Below, piece after piece: positions 8,542-18,095 of a stretch of 64,000 bases of DNA. The first letter of the stretch is position 1. Every line of letters starts with the position of its first letter. Made by a program: the position numbers and the translations under genes. The notes under the pieces were generated by a model that saw only the letters and a list, made by a program, of their open reading frames with translations, was not told the origin of the DNA and did no database searches. The DNA is from Lentibacter sp. XHP0401 (lineage in GTDB: Bacteria > Pseudomonadota > Alphaproteobacteria > Rhodobacterales > Rhodobacteraceae), in NCBI RefSeq assembly GCF_025751535.1, contig NZ_JAOWLC010000015.1, positions 1 through 64,000 of the forward strand, read 5' to 3'.

Positions 8542-9297
8542 ATGCAGTTTGATTTTCAGAACAAAACGGCAATCGTTACGGGTGCTGCGTCTGGTCTTGG
8601 CGCGGAAATTGCGCGGGACCTGGCGCGCTACGGGGCTACGGTTGTTCTGGCGGATGTAGACGAAGCTGGGCTTTCAGCTGTGGCTTCGGAGATCAAGGCA
8701 TCCGGCGGTGTGGCCTTGACCCACAGAGCAGACACAAGCGCCGCCGCTGATGTAGAAGCTTTGGTGGAATTTGCTGTCGCGCAGACCGGTGGGCTGCATC
8801 TGCTGGTGAACAACGCCGGGATCGGCGGGGATACGGCGCCTGTTGGCGAATATCCTCTGGAGGGCTGGCACAAGGTGATTGATATCAACCTGAACGGTGT
8901 CTTTTACGGGATGCGCTACGGCATTCCCGAGATGGTCAAGGCGGGAGGCGGTGCTATCGTCAATATGGCCTCGATTTTGGGGTCTGTCGGCTTTGCCAAC
9001 TCAAGCGCCTATGTGGCCGCGAAACATGCTGTGGTTGGCCTCACGAAAACGGCGGCAATAGAATATGCGGCGGCGGGTGTGCGGCTGAATTCGGTTGGCC
9101 CGGGGTTTATCGCGACACCGCTTCTGGAGAAAAATCTCGACGCGGACACATTGGGCGGGCTTGCCTCCCTGCATCCGATCGGACGCTTGGGCGAGGCAGC
9201 AGAGGTTTCTGCGTTGACCTGTTTTTTGCTCTCGGATCAGGCCAGCTTCATAACCGGAAGCTACCACCTTGTAGATGGCGGCTATACTGCGCAGTGA
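8542..9297 (+). CDS. SDR-family NAD(P)-dependent oxidoreductase
   Basis: A 251-residue classical short-chain dehydrogenase: cofactor motif TGAASGLG near residues 12-19, NNAG near 90, and active-site YVAAK around 154-158 preceded by the conserved Ser. The ATG at 8542 is preferred over the in-frame TTG at 8527 because AAGGA lies at the right distance upstream. It stands alone next to the island border and converges on a methyltransferase gene. The sequence is similar in style to the SDR of the anthranilate operon (14887-15642), but the substrate cannot be inferred. Confidence 0.9.
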   Translation: MQFDFQNKTAIVTGAASGLGAEIARDLARYGATVVLADVDEAGLSAVASEIKASGGVALTHRADTSAAADVEALVEFAVAQTGGLHLLVNNAGIGGDTAPVGEYPLEGWHKVIDINLNGVFYGMRYGIPEMVKAGGGAIVNMASILGSVGFANSSAYVAAKHAVVGLTKTAAIEYAAAGVRLNSVGPGFIATPLLEKNLDADTLGGLASLHPIGRLGEAAEVSALTCFLLSDQASFITGSYHLVDGGYTAQ

Positions 9298-9336
9298 TAT
9301 CTGCTGAGGCGGGCGCGCATTCGGTTCGGGTTTGCT

Positions 9337-10050
9337 TTATTTCTGAACCCTTGAGTGCGTCGGCCTCAGTGCTTCGGCCTTGTCGATCACTACAATTGAA
9401 TCGTGCACGTGAATGCCGCTGAATTCGCGCGCCAGTTCTGGCAGGCGCGGTTTGCCTTTGTGGTGATACCACATATGCATATCGTCTATCATCTTGCGCA
9501 CCGTGTTGAAAAAATTTCCCGGAGCTTTGAACCCGCCGCCAAAGCGCGGATAATATGCGGTGTGCAGGTCTTCGATCATGTAAGTGCCGCCTTGGGTGAG
9601 GAGCGGAAACAGCACTTTGAGTGACGTATCGACATGTGGCATCCGGTGACTGCCATCATCAAGCACCACATCAACGCCGCCCATTTCTGCCACGACCTCT
9701 GCCAGAAACGCAGGATCATCCTGCGATCCGATCCGCACCATGCCTGACTGGCCATCGTATTGCGCACAGGCAGGGTTGATATCAATCCCGCAGATCACCG
9801 CGTCTTTGCCGAAATAGCGCCGCCACATCTGAAGACTGCCACCATTGTTCACTCCGATTTCAAGGAACTTGACGGGTGTGCCGCGATACCGGCTGAAATA
9901 GCGGTCATACAAAGGCAGATAATGATGCCATTTGTGCACCTTCACCCCTTCGTTATTTGCATAAATGTCCAGCAAATCACCATCAAAACCATAGCGCTCA
10001 CGAATATCCGCGGCGACATCGCCGTCTTCGGGGAACCTGAATTTTTTCAT
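9337..10050 (-). CDS. Class I SAM-dependent methyltransferase (CmcI/Methyltransf_24-like)
   Basis: A 237-residue Rossmann-fold methyltransferase. The SAM-binding loop LEIGVNNGG is at residues 63-71, an acidic ICGIDIN strand follows, then VDVVLDDGSH and GGTYMIEDLHT, the pattern seen in cephalosporin-hydroxylase-like and macrocin-O-methyltransferase-like enzymes that act on sugars or secondary metabolites. It lies between an SDR and a sulfatase with no clear operon partner. Substrate unknown. Confidence 0.8.
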   Translation of the reverse strand: MKKFRFPEDGDVAADIRERYGFDGDLLDIYANNEGVKVHKWHHYLPLYDRYFSRYRGTPVKFLEIGVNNGGSLQMWRRYFGKDAVICGIDINPACAQYDGQSGMVRIGSQDDPAFLAEVVAEMGGVDVVLDDGSHRMPHVDTSLKVLFPLLTQGGTYMIEDLHTAYYPRFGGGFKAPGNFFNTVRKMIDDMHMWYHHKGKPRLPELAREFSGIHVHDSIVVIDKAEALRPTHSRVQK

Positions 10051-10169
10051 CTCTGCCTGTCCTGCTCGCTTTTGTGAAAAGCCTGTCTGCCATGCGATGA
10101 TATCGCTGCACTACGTTTAGGGGCAAGTGCGCATAGGGGCTTACTGTCGTTCCTGCACGGTTACGCGCT

Positions 10170-11504
10170 TCAAGTACCGGTTGGGGCTGTCTCGTCGAGT
10201 GTCAGGCCGTATTCCTCGCTGGCTTTGAGAAGCGCGGCGTAGACATCCTGAAAGGCCGGGTGATCCGAGCCAAGGCTTTTGTATTGCCACGGGTCTTGGT
10301 TGAGGTCGTAGAACTGGGTTTCGCCGCCTGCGTAGCGAATAAGGCGGTATTGGCCTTTGCGCACAGCGACGTTGTTGTAGTGAAAGGTCGGCACGGCACG
10401 CTCAGGGGTTCTTGCGCCTTCAAGGTATGGTCGCAGGGAGCTGCCAGCACAGTTTTCAAGCGGGGGAAGGCCTGCGTAATCAAGCAGGGTTTGGCCCACA
10501 TCCAGCAGCGGAACAGGATCGTTTACCACAGCGGCGTCTTTAATTGACGGGTCATGGACGATCAGCGGGACATTGGCGACCTGCTCCCAGAGCGTTGTTT
10601 TGCCGAAGCGGTTTCTTTCACCAAGGTGAAAGCCGTGATCGGACAGGATGACCACAATTGTATTATCGGCGTGCCGCGAGGCTTTGAGCGCATCCCAGAC
10701 GCGGCCGAGTTGCTCATCAACATAAGTGTAAGCGGAGTAATAATTTCGCACGCTTTTGCCCCAGAAACTTGCGCCTTGCTTCTCCGGGTCAAAGGCCTCG
10801 TTTTCCTTGCCCTTTTCATAGAGGCATGGGTCGTAGGCCTCATCCCAAGCCGCAGGCTTTTTGAACTTGCGGTGATCATAGGCTTTTTTGTGCGGTAAAG
10901 GCGTCACGAAGGGGCCGTGCGGGCTGTGGAAGCCGATTTCGCGGTAGAACGGTTCTTCGGCGTCGTAACTTTGCAGAAAGTTGATGGCCGAGGTTGCGGC
11001 CTGGGTATCATAGAGCGCGTCAAAATCTTTCTCATCGGTCAGCGCGAAGCCTTTGCGCCAGCCGCCGGTGCGGACATGGGGCTGCTTGGGGGGCATTCCT
11101 CCCAGCCCGCCAAACTGCTTTGGTCTGTCGGAATAGAGCGCTTCACTGACTTCTTCGGGAAAGCCGCGGCCATGGTGAACCTTGCCACCCGCCGAGCAGA
11201 AATAGCCAGCGTCCTTGAGCTTGTGAGGCCACATTGTGCTTGGTTCGATCTTGTCGAAAAAGCGGGTTTTGTTCTCGAATATCTGCGACTGCTGCGGGCT
11301 TTGGCCCGACATGAAACTTGTCCGCGAGGGGCCGCAGACCGGCGACTGGCAATAAGCGGCCTGAAAGGCTGTGGAGCGCTCGCATATTCTGTCGAGATTG
11401 GGTGTTTTGAGCTCTTCACCGAAAACATCACGATACTTCCAGAAGGCGACGGCATCATCAAAGCTGATCAGAAGAATGTTCGGTCTTGGAGGACGGGAGG
11501 CCAC
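10170..11504 (-). CDS. Sulfatase (formylglycine-dependent)
   Basis: A 444-residue member of the alkaline-phosphatase/sulfatase superfamily. The formylglycine motif C-G-P-S-R is at residues 57-61, so Cys57 would be converted to formylglycine. Metal ligands are visible in the N-terminal SFDD and the C-terminal LSDHGFHLGE. The conserved GFHSPHGPF block resembles iduronate- and choline-sulfatase relatives. No signal peptide is evident, suggesting a cytoplasmic enzyme. No sulfatase-activating gene is nearby. The substrate (a sulfate ester) is not predictable. Confidence 0.9.
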   Translation of the reverse strand: MASRPPRPNILLISFDDAVAFWKYRDVFGEELKTPNLDRICERSTAFQAAYCQSPVCGPSRTSFMSGQSPQQSQIFENKTRFFDKIEPSTMWPHKLKDAGYFCSAGGKVHHGRGFPEEVSEALYSDRPKQFGGLGGMPPKQPHVRTGGWRKGFALTDEKDFDALYDTQAATSAINFLQSYDAEEPFYREIGFHSPHGPFVTPLPHKKAYDHRKFKKPAAWDEAYDPCLYEKGKENEAFDPEKQGASFWGKSVRNYYSAYTYVDEQLGRVWDALKASRHADNTIVVILSDHGFHLGERNRFGKTTLWEQVANVPLIVHDPSIKDAAVVNDPVPLLDVGQTLLDYAGLPPLENCAGSSLRPYLEGARTPERAVPTFHYNNVAVRKGQYRLIRYAGGETQFYDLNQDPWQYKSLGSDHPAFQDVYAALLKASEEYGLTLDETAPTGT

Positions 11505-11629
11505 TGGGCAACGACTTTCAAAAGCGTGTTAACTGCTTGATTTATCATATTGTGGCAGTTTCCCGCAGCTTATCGAAAGCTGTGTGAAACGGTCAAGCGC
11601 TATTCGGCTTTGTGCGGCGGGGCGCGGGG

Positions 11630-12463
11630 TTAGAGCGCGCCGCGGACGTTCCATAGCTCGGGGAAAAGCTCCACTTCCAGCATTTTGCGCAGGTATTGCA
11701 CGCCGCTTGTGCCGCCTGTGCCACGCTTGAAGCCGATGATGCGCTCGACCGTGGTGACATGATTGAAGCGCCAGCGGCGGAAGTAATCTTCCAGATCAAC
11801 CAGCTTTTCGGCGAGTTCGTAGAGGTTCCAGTATTTGGCGGGGTCTTGATAGACTTTGAGCCAGGCCGCCTCGACCGCTTCATCGGCTTTGTGGGGCGCG
11901 CGGTGGCGGAAGATTTCGGGGGCAAATGTGGCGCCTGTTTCGGCTGCCAGCGCTTTGAGCGCAACATGGTAGAGCGACGGGCGCGCCAGTTCGTCTTCGA
12001 GCAGCTGGTGCAGCTCGGCGCGGTGCTCGTGAACCTTCATCAGGTTTTCGTTACGGTTGCCAAGGACATATTCGATGAGGCGATACTGGTGCGACTGAAA
12101 GCCCGAGGATTTGCCCAGCGTCTCGCGAAATGTCGTGTAATCACTCGGGGTCATGGTGCGCAGAACATCCCATGCGGAGTTGAGCTGATCAAAAATACGG
12201 CTGAGGCGTGCGCACATTTTGAAAGCGGGTTGATACTCGCCTTTCTCAAGCAGCGCGCGGGCGGCGGCGGCCTCGTGCAGAGCCAGTTTCATCCAGAGTT
12301 CGCTTGTCTGGTGCTGGATGATGAAAAGCATTTCGTCATGCGCTGTGGAAAGCGGCGTCTGGGCGTTGAGTATCTCGTCCATGTGGAGATAATCACCATA
12401 GCTCATGTCACGCGCGAAGGACATTTGAGCGCCATCTGTTTCCGGGTTGTAGCTTTCACTCAT
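11630..12463 (-). CDS. kynA: Tryptophan 2,3-dioxygenase
   Basis: Heme enzyme that opens the indole ring of L-tryptophan to N-formylkynurenine, the first step of the kynurenine route to anthranilate. The 277 residues contain the family blocks [14 protein letters not shown] (about 47-60), [12 protein letters not shown], and near the C-terminus [11 protein letters not shown] plus KRGTGGTSG; the histidine in the NHVTTVE block matches the heme-ligand region. Length is normal. It is transcribed away from the anthranilyl-CoA operon and shares with it a 132-bp promoter region containing a palindrome. Kynurenine formamidase and kynureninase, needed to reach anthranilate, are not in the window. Confidence 0.96.
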   Translation of the reverse strand: MSESYNPETDGAQMSFARDMSYGDYLHMDEILNAQTPLSTAHDEMLFIIQHQTSELWMKLALHEAAAARALLEKGEYQPAFKMCARLSRIFDQLNSAWDVLRTMTPSDYTTFRETLGKSSGFQSHQYRLIEYVLGNRNENLMKVHEHRAELHQLLEDELARPSLYHVALKALAAETGATFAPEIFRHRAPHKADEAVEAAWLKVYQDPAKYWNLYELAEKLVDLEDYFRRWRFNHVTTVERIIGFKRGTGGTSGVQYLRKMLEVELFPELWNVRGAL

Positions 12464-12508
12464 AGGGCTTCCTCTGGATTTGACGTAAGCGTATTTGCGG
12501 ATCGCAAC

Positions 12509-12540
12509 TATTTCAAGCCTAAAACTTTAAGCTTGAAATA
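12509..12540. promoter_or_regulatory. 32-bp palindrome, probable MarR operator between kynA and the anthranilate operon
   Basis: TATTTCAAGC and GCTTGAAATA form perfect 10-bp arms around 12 nt, and the interior adds TAAA/TTTA symmetry, so nearly the whole 32 bp is dyad-symmetric. It lies 46 bp upstream of kynA and 55 bp upstream of the monooxygenase start, where it could control both. A MarR regulator is encoded inside the operon (15639-16133), which makes it the natural ligand-sensing candidate. Binding is inferred. Confidence 0.65.
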
Positions 12541-12595
12541 AGTTTCTGCCTGCGCAAGGTTGTATGTGTAACCTATACGGAATCAGGGAGATGTC

Positions 12596-14890
12596 ATGCG
12601 TGTAGCGTGTTTGGGCGGCGGTCCTGCGGGACTTTATTTTGCAATTTCAATGAAACTGCGTGACCCCTCTCACGAGGTTGTTCTGTTTGAGCGCAACAAG
12701 GCAGATGACACCTTTGGCTGGGGCGTTGTGCTTTCGGACGATGCACTGGCGAATATGCAGGAAAATGACCCGCAATCTGCCAATGCGATCCGCGACAACT
12801 TTGCTTATTGGGACGATATCGCCGTGGTGCATGACGGTGTGCGCACCGTTTCGGGCGGGCATGGCTTTGCGGGCATTGGCCGCAAGAAAATGCTGCTATT
12901 GCTGCAAGACCGCGCGCGGGAGCTGGGCGTTGACTTGCGGTTTGAAAGCGTTGTCGGCCCTGTTGAGGACTACAAGGACGAATTTGACATTGTGGTTGCT
13001 TGTGATGGCATCAATTCCAGTGTCCGCACTGCTTGGGCCGAGCATTTCAAGCCTGATGTCGATGTGCGCGAGTGCAAGTTTATCTGGCTTGGCACACATC
13101 AGAAATTTGATGACGCGTTCACGTTTATTTTCGAGAAGACAGAGCACGGCTGGGTCTGGGTTCATGCTTACCAGTTTGATGACGACACAGCGACTGTGAT
13201 CGTCGAATGTCAGCAGGATACATGGGACAAGATCGGCTTTGAGAGCATGAGCAAAGCCGAGATTATTGCCAAATGCGAAGAGATTTTCGCCGATCATCTT
13301 GGCGGGCACAAGCTGATGTCAAACGCGGATCACTTGCGCGGCTCGGCTGTGTTTATGAACTTCCCCCGCGTGCTCTGCGAGAAGTGGCACCACGAGAATG
13401 TGGTGCTGTTGGGCGATGCTTCGGCCACGGCGCATTTCTCGATCGGGTCCGGCTCGCGGCTGGCGTTTGACTCAGCGATTGCTTTGGCACAGTTGCTCCA
13501 TGAAGAACCGAATATGGAGCGCGCCTTCGAGCGGTATCAGAGCGAGCGTCGGCTTGAGGTTTTGAAACTTCAGTCGGCAGCGCGCAACTCGCTTGAGTGG
13601 TTCGAGCAGGTCGAGCGCTATTTGGGCATGGACCCGGTTCAGTTTAACTATTCGCTTTTGACACGCTCGCAGCGGATTTCGCATGAGAACCTGCGCTTGC
13701 GCGACCCTGACTGGCTTGCAAGCGCCGAAAAGTGGTTTCAGCAGCACGCGGGCGCACCTAAGGAAGCCCCTGTGCGGGCGCCGATGTTTGCGCCGTTTGC
13801 ATTGCGCGACATGAAACTGGCGAACCGTGTCGTGGTGAGTCCGATGGCACAGTATAAGGCTGTGGACGGCTGCCCGACCGACTGGCATTTTGTGCATTAT
13901 GCCGAGCGCGCCAAAGGCGGCGCGGGGCTTGTTTACACCGAGATGACCTGTGTAAGCCCCGAGGGGCGGATCACGCCCGGTTGCCCCGGGCTTTATGCGC
14001 CCGAGCATGAGGCCGCATGGGCACGGCTGACCTCGTTTGTGCATGATGAGACGGAAGCGAAGATTTGCTGCCAGATCGGCCATTCGGGGCGCAAAGGCTC
14101 AACGCAAGTGGGCTGGGAAGTTATGGATGCGCCATTGAAGGCGGATAACTGGGAAATTGTCAGCGCTTCCGATGTAGCATGGTCGAAGAACAACGCCACA
14201 CCGCGCGCGATTACGCGCGCCGAGATGAACACCGTGAAGGCGCAGTTTGTGAGCGCGGCGGAAATGGCCGAGCGCGCAGGGTTTGACATGATCGAGCTGC
14301 ACGCGGCGCACGGGTATTTGATTTCGTCGTTTATCTCGCCGGTGTCGAACGTGCGCTCTGATGAATACGGCGGGAGCCTTGAAAACCGGATGCGCTATCC
14401 TCTGGAAGTGTTTGAAGCGATGCGCGCGGTATGGCCTGCGGCAAAGCCCATGTCTGTACGGATTTCGGCAAACGACTGGGTGGGCGATGCAGGTGTGACA
14501 CCTGACGAAGCGGTCGAGATTGCGCGGATGTTTGACGCGGCCGGGGCGGATATTATTGATGTATCCGCAGGCCAGACCAGCACCGAGGCGCGGCCTGTTT
14601 ACGGGCGCATGTTCCAGACGCCGTTCTCGGACCGTATCCGCAACGAGGCGGGCTTGGCGACAATGGCTGTCGGCAACATTTATGAGGCAGATCACGCCAA
14701 CTCTATCCTGATGGCCGGGCGTGCAGACCTTGTGGCCGTGGGCCGCCCGCACTTGGCAGACCCATACTGGACGTTGCATGAAGCGGCCAAGATTGGTGAC
14801 CGCGAGGGGCGCTGGCCTCTGCCCTATGAAGCCGGACGCGAACAGCTTTGGCGGCTCGCCGACCGTGAGGCCGAGACGATCAGGGCATGA
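12596..14890 (+). CDS. 2-aminobenzoyl-CoA monooxygenase/reductase (fused FAD hydroxylase + OYE-like reductase)
   Basis: Bifunctional flavoenzyme (ACMR) that hydroxylates and then reduces the ring of 2-aminobenzoyl-CoA, giving a dearomatised enamine-type oxo-cyclohexene carboxyl-CoA. Residues 1 to about 375 are a salicylate-hydroxylase-like monooxygenase with FAD motif GGGPAG (7-12) and the second FAD motif [14 protein letters not shown]. Residues from about 395 to 764 are an old-yellow-enzyme barrel ([61 protein letters not shown]). The 764-residue fused length matches the known enzyme. It heads the operon with a good ribosome site (CAGGGAGATGTC) and overlaps the next gene by 4 nt. Salicylyl-CoA 5-hydroxylase is the main alternative, but the aminobenzoate ligase in the same operon argues for ACMR. 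Confidence 0.9.
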   Translation: MRVACLGGGPAGLYFAISMKLRDPSHEVVLFERNKADDTFGWGVVLSDDALANMQENDPQSANAIRDNFAYWDDIAVVHDGVRTVSGGHGFAGIGRKKMLLLLQDRARELGVDLRFESVVGPVEDYKDEFDIVVACDGINSSVRTAWAEHFKPDVDVRECKFIWLGTHQKFDDAFTFIFEKTEHGWVWVHAYQFDDDTATVIVECQQDTWDKIGFESMSKAEIIAKCEEIFADHLGGHKLMSNADHLRGSAVFMNFPRVLCEKWHHENVVLLGDASATAHFSIGSGSRLAFDSAIALAQLLHEEPNMERAFERYQSERRLEVLKLQSAARNSLEWFEQVERYLGMDPVQFNYSLLTRSQRISHENLRLRDPDWLASAEKWFQQHAGAPKEAPVRAPMFAPFALRDMKLANRVVVSPMAQYKAVDGCPTDWHFVHYAERAKGGAGLVYTEMTCVSPEGRITPGCPGLYAPEHEAAWARLTSFVHDETEAKICCQIGHSGRKGSTQVGWEVMDAPLKADNWEIVSASDVAWSKNNATPRAITRAEMNTVKAQFVSAAEMAERAGFDMIELHAAHGYLISSFISPVSNVRSDEYGGSLENRMRYPLEVFEAMRAVWPAAKPMSVRISANDWVGDAGVTPDEAVEIARMFDAAGADIIDVSAGQTSTEARPVYGRMFQTPFSDRIRNEAGLATMAVGNIYEADHANSILMAGRADLVAVGRPHLADPYWTLHEAAKIGDREGRWPLPYEAGREQLWRLADREAETIRA

Positions 14891-15642
14891 GTATTGCGGG
14901 CAAACATATCGTGATATCGGGCGGCGGCAGCGGTGTTGGCGCAGCCATGGCCGAGGTGTTTGCGAAGGCAGGCGGCAAGGTGAGCATTCTGGGGCGGCGG
15001 CTTGAGCCGCTTCAGGAAGTGGCGGCGCGCACGGGGGCTTTGCCTGTTGTTTGCGACGTGACAGACGCGGGCGCAGTCAAAGCGGCGCTGGAGACGGCCC
15101 GCGAAACGCACGGGCCTGTGCATGTGGCTGTGGCCAATGCAGGCGCGGCCTTGAGCAAACCTTTTGCCAAGATGAGCGCCGAGGAATTGAACTCGGCGCT
15201 TTCTGTCAACGTATTGGGCGTGTTCAACCTGTGGCAGGCGGCTTTGCCTGACATGAAAGCAGAGGGCCGGGGGCGGATGATTTGTGTGGCTTCCACCGCG
15301 GGCCTTAAGGGCTACCCCTATGTGGCGGGGTATGTGGCGGCAAAGCACGCGGCCGTAGGCCTGACCAAGGCGCTGGCGCTTGAGCTGGCAAAGACAGGGG
15401 TGACCGTGAACGCGCTGTGCCCCGGATTTGTGGAGACGCCGCTTCTGGAGCGCTCGATCGAGAACATCGTCTCAACCACGGGAATGAGTGAAGAAGACGT
15501 GGCGAAAGCCCTGAAGAAAGACAACCCGCAGGGGCGATTTGTGCAGCCTGAAGAAGTGGCCGAGGCCGCGCTTTGGCTGTGCTCGGAGGGCGCAGGAAGT
15601 GTCAACGGGCATACGCTGACGATCTCGGGGGGCGAGGTATGA
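14887..15642 (+). CDS. SDR-family 3-hydroxyacyl-CoA dehydrogenase-like protein
   Basis: A 251-residue short-chain dehydrogenase with SGGGSGVG near residues 10-17, the NAGA motif, and the active-site [14 protein letters not shown]. Overlap by 4 nt with both the monooxygenase upstream and the MarR gene downstream indicates a single operon. By context it should oxidise or reduce an alicyclic hydroxy/oxo-acyl-CoA intermediate after ring reduction; this role is inferred from neighbours. Confidence 0.88.
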   Translation: MSIAGKHIVISGGGSGVGAAMAEVFAKAGGKVSILGRRLEPLQEVAARTGALPVVCDVTDAGAVKAALETARETHGPVHVAVANAGAALSKPFAKMSAEELNSALSVNVLGVFNLWQAALPDMKAEGRGRMICVASTAGLKGYPYVAGYVAAKHAAVGLTKALALELAKTGVTVNALCPGFVETPLLERSIENIVSTTGMSEEDVAKALKKDNPQGRFVQPEEVAEAALWLCSEGAGSVNGHTLTISGGEV

Positions 15643-16133
15643 GCGCCTTGGAGAAGATATCGGATAAAGCCACAAGCAAGACCGCAGATAAGACCACCAG
15701 CAAGGCACGGCTAAGGCTTTGGCTGCGGTTGCTCAAGGCTTCGAAGCTGATTGAAACAGAGCTGCGCGAGCGGATGCGGCGGGAACTGGACACCACCCTG
15801 CCCCGTTTTGATGTGATGGCGGCACTGAGCCGCAACCCTGAGGGGCTGAAAATGTCGGCTCTTTCCGGGGTTCTCAAGGTATCAAACGGGAATGTGACGG
15901 GGATTGTGGAGCGACTGGTGGAAGACGGCTTTGTGCGGCGCGATGCTGTGGAAAATGACAGGCGCGCTTTTTTGGCGAAGCTGACAGACGCAGGGCGCGC
16001 GGAATTTGCGCGGCAGGCCGAAGCACATGAAGCCTGGGTTGATGAACTTTTAGACGATGTAGAGCCCGAGCGCGCCGAGCGGCTGGCCCAGTTGCTGGGC
16101 GAAGTGGCCGCGCATATGGAAGAGGAAAACTGA
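15639..16133 (+). CDS. MarR-family transcriptional regulator
   Basis: A 164-residue winged-helix regulator. The helix-turn-helix lies about residues 65-105 ([22 protein letters not shown]), and the wing includes [15 protein letters not shown], the usual D-x-R-D-R-type basic wing of MarR proteins. The ATG overlapping the SDR stop (ATGA at 15639-15642) is the start; the frame is open further upstream only because it runs through the SDR gene. In aromatic-degradation operons such MarR proteins are commonly repressors released by the aryl-CoA; the palindrome at 12509-12540 is the likely target. Confidence 0.88.
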   Translation: MSALEKISDKATSKTADKTTSKARLRLWLRLLKASKLIETELRERMRRELDTTLPRFDVMAALSRNPEGLKMSALSGVLKVSNGNVTGIVERLVEDGFVRRDAVENDRRAFLAKLTDAGRAEFARQAEAHEAWVDELLDDVEPERAERLAQLLGEVAAHMEEEN

Positions 16134-16134
16134 G

Positions 16135-16935
16135 ATGAGAACCGATGTTAAGCATTTCAAATGCGCTGTGAAAGACGGGATCGCCACTGTGGCGCTTGAC
16201 CGCCCCGAACGAAAAAACCCGCTGACTTTTGAAAGCTATGCCGAGCTGCGCGACTGGTTTCGTGACCTCGTTTATGATGACGAAGTGAAGGTTGTTATTT
16301 TTGCCAGCAACGGTGGCAATTTCAGCTCGGGCGGCGATGTGCATGACATCATCGGGCCGCTCACCAGGATGAGTATGAAAGAGCTTCTCAACTTCACCCG
16401 CATGACCGGCGACTTGGTGAAAGCGATTGTGAATTGCGGGCGACCTGTGATTGCGGCGATTGACGGTGTGTGCGTGGGTGCGGGAGCGATTATTGCGATG
16501 GCTTCGGATCTTCGGATAGCAACGCCTGAAGCCAAGGTTGGCTTTTTGTTTACGCGCGTCGGCCTTGCGGGCTGTGACATGGGCGCTTGCGCAATTTTGC
16601 CGAGGATCATCGGGCAAGGGCGCGCAGCCGAGTTGCTTTATACCGGGCGGTCTATGAGCGCCGAAGAAGGCGCAGCCTGGGGCTTTCACAACAAGTTGGT
16701 TGAAGCCGGTGCTTTGGATGCGGAAGCACTTGAATGGGCCACGCGGCTCGCGGCAGGGCCGAATTTTGGCCACATGATGACCAAAACGATGCTTGCACAG
16801 GAGTGGTCCATGTCGATCGAGCAGGCGATTGAAGCGGAAGCACAAGCGCAGGCGATTTGTATGCAAACGGGTGACTTCGAGCGGGCGTATAACGCGTTTG
16901 TTGCGAAAGAACGCCCTGTATTTGAGGGCGACTGA
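16135..16935 (+). CDS. Crotonase (enoyl-CoA hydratase/isomerase) family protein, catalytic glutamates absent
   Basis: A 266-residue crotonase. The oxyanion-hole regions are present (SSGGD near 64-68 and GVCVGAG near 111-117), but the two glutamates of true hydratases are replaced: the first position aligns with Ile119 (GAIIAMASD) and the second with Phe139 (GFLFTRVG). Asp148 follows in GCDMGAC, near but not exactly at the Asp of MenB/BadI-type enzymes. Simple water addition is therefore unlikely; ring-opening hydrolysis or isomerisation of an alicyclic oxo-acyl-CoA is a better guess. It starts 1 nt after the marR stop and shares a base with the next start (TGATG). Confidence 0.87.
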   Translation: MRTDVKHFKCAVKDGIATVALDRPERKNPLTFESYAELRDWFRDLVYDDEVKVVIFASNGGNFSSGGDVHDIIGPLTRMSMKELLNFTRMTGDLVKAIVNCGRPVIAAIDGVCVGAGAIIAMASDLRIATPEAKVGFLFTRVGLAGCDMGACAILPRIIGQGRAAELLYTGRSMSAEEGAAWGFHNKLVEAGALDAEALEWATRLAAGPNFGHMMTKTMLAQEWSMSIEQAIEAEAQAQAICMQTGDFERAYNAFVAKERPVFEGD

Positions 16936-18095
16936 TGGCAGACCGTAGCTTCCTTGACTGGCCGTTTTTTGAACCGCGCCACCGTGAACTTGCCGAGCGG
17001 CTCGACGCTTGGGCAAGCGCTGAACTGAGCGGAATTGACCACAGTGATGTTGATGCGGCGTGCCGCGCGCTTGTAGAGGCTTTGGGCCGCGACGGCTGGC
17101 TTGAGCACAGTGGTGCGGAAGGGGATGAGAAGCTTGATGTGCGCACGCTTTGCCTCATTCGCGAGACGCTGGCGCGGCATGATGGCTTGGCAGATTTTGC
17201 GTTTGCGATGCAGGGGCTTGGCACCGGGGCGATCAGCCTGTTTGGCAGTGATGCCCAGAAGGCCGAGTGGCTGCCTTTGACCCGAAGTGGCAAGGCTATG
17301 TCTGCGTTTGCTTTAACAGAGCCGCAGTCAGGCTCGGATGTGGCGAACTCGACGATGACGGCTGAAGAAGACGGCGACAGCTTTGTTCTCAATGGCGAGA
17401 AGACGTGGATTTCAAACGGCGGGATTGCGGATGTTTACACACTTTTTGCCCGCACCGGCGAGGCTGAGGGCGCACGGGGGCTGAGCGCCTTTATCGTGCC
17501 TGCGGGGCTTGTTGGATTTGAGGTAACCGAGCGGCAGCAAGTGATTGCGCCACATCCTCTGGCGACATTGCGCTTCACCGATTGTCGCATTCCAAAAAGC
17601 GCTTTGCTGGGTGAACGCGGGGCAGGCTTCAAAATTGCCATGTCGGTTTTGGATGTGTTCCGCTCGACTGTTGCGGCGGCGGCGCTTGGCTTTGCAAGGC
17701 GTGCTTTGGACGAAGCTTTGACACGGGTAAGTGAACGGCAAGTTCAGGGTGCGCCGCTGTTTGAGCTGCAAATGGTGCAGGGTCATATCGCGGATATGGC
17801 TGTCGATATCGACGCGGCGGCGCTGCTGATTTACCGCGCAGCCTGGGCCAAGGACAGTGGTGCTGCGCGGGTGACGCGCGAGGCCGCGATGGCAAAGCTT
17901 TTCTCGACGGATCAGGCGCAGCTTGTTATTGACCGCGCCGTGCAGTTGCACGGGGGTGACGGTGTGCGCCACGGACAGAAGGTTGAAGAACTATACCGCG
18001 ATATACGCGCCTTGCGGATTTATGAGGGCGCAAGCGACGTGCAGCGTGTTGTGATTGCACGGCAGACTATGAGCGCTTTTCTGGGAGGGAAGTGA
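16935..18095 (+). CDS. Acyl-CoA dehydrogenase family protein
   Basis: FAD enzyme of 386 residues that introduces or removes a double bond in an acyl-CoA during beta-oxidation. Family signatures are [11 protein letters not shown] (about 121-131), WISNGG in the flavin-binding strand, and the C-terminal IYEGASDVQ, whose glutamate is the probable catalytic base. It is the fifth gene of the operon and probably acts on the ring-derived CoA thioester. Electron-transfer flavoprotein genes are not in the window. Confidence 0.93.
   Translation: MADRSFLDWPFFEPRHRELAERLDAWASAELSGIDHSDVDAACRALVEALGRDGWLEHSGAEGDEKLDVRTLCLIRETLARHDGLADFAFAMQGLGTGAISLFGSDAQKAEWLPLTRSGKAMSAFALTEPQSGSDVANSTMTAEEDGDSFVLNGEKTWISNGGIADVYTLFARTGEAEGARGLSAFIVPAGLVGFEVTERQQVIAPHPLATLRFTDCRIPKSALLGERGAGFKIAMSVLDVFRSTVAAAALGFARRALDEALTRVSERQVQGAPLFELQMVQGHIADMAVDIDAAALLIYRAAWAKDSGAARVTREAAMAKLFSTDQAQLVIDRAVQLHGGDGVRHGQKVEELYRDIRALRIYEGASDVQRVVIARQTMSAFLGGK

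Noticed and set aside
12596-14890. Two separate genes for the monooxygenase and reductase
   Set aside because: One uninterrupted 764-codon frame joins them, matching the known fused enzyme.
15874-17016. 380-codon open frame on the minus strand
   Set aside because: Antisense to marR, the crotonase and the acyl-CoA dehydrogenase; composition is typical of a GC-rich shadow frame.
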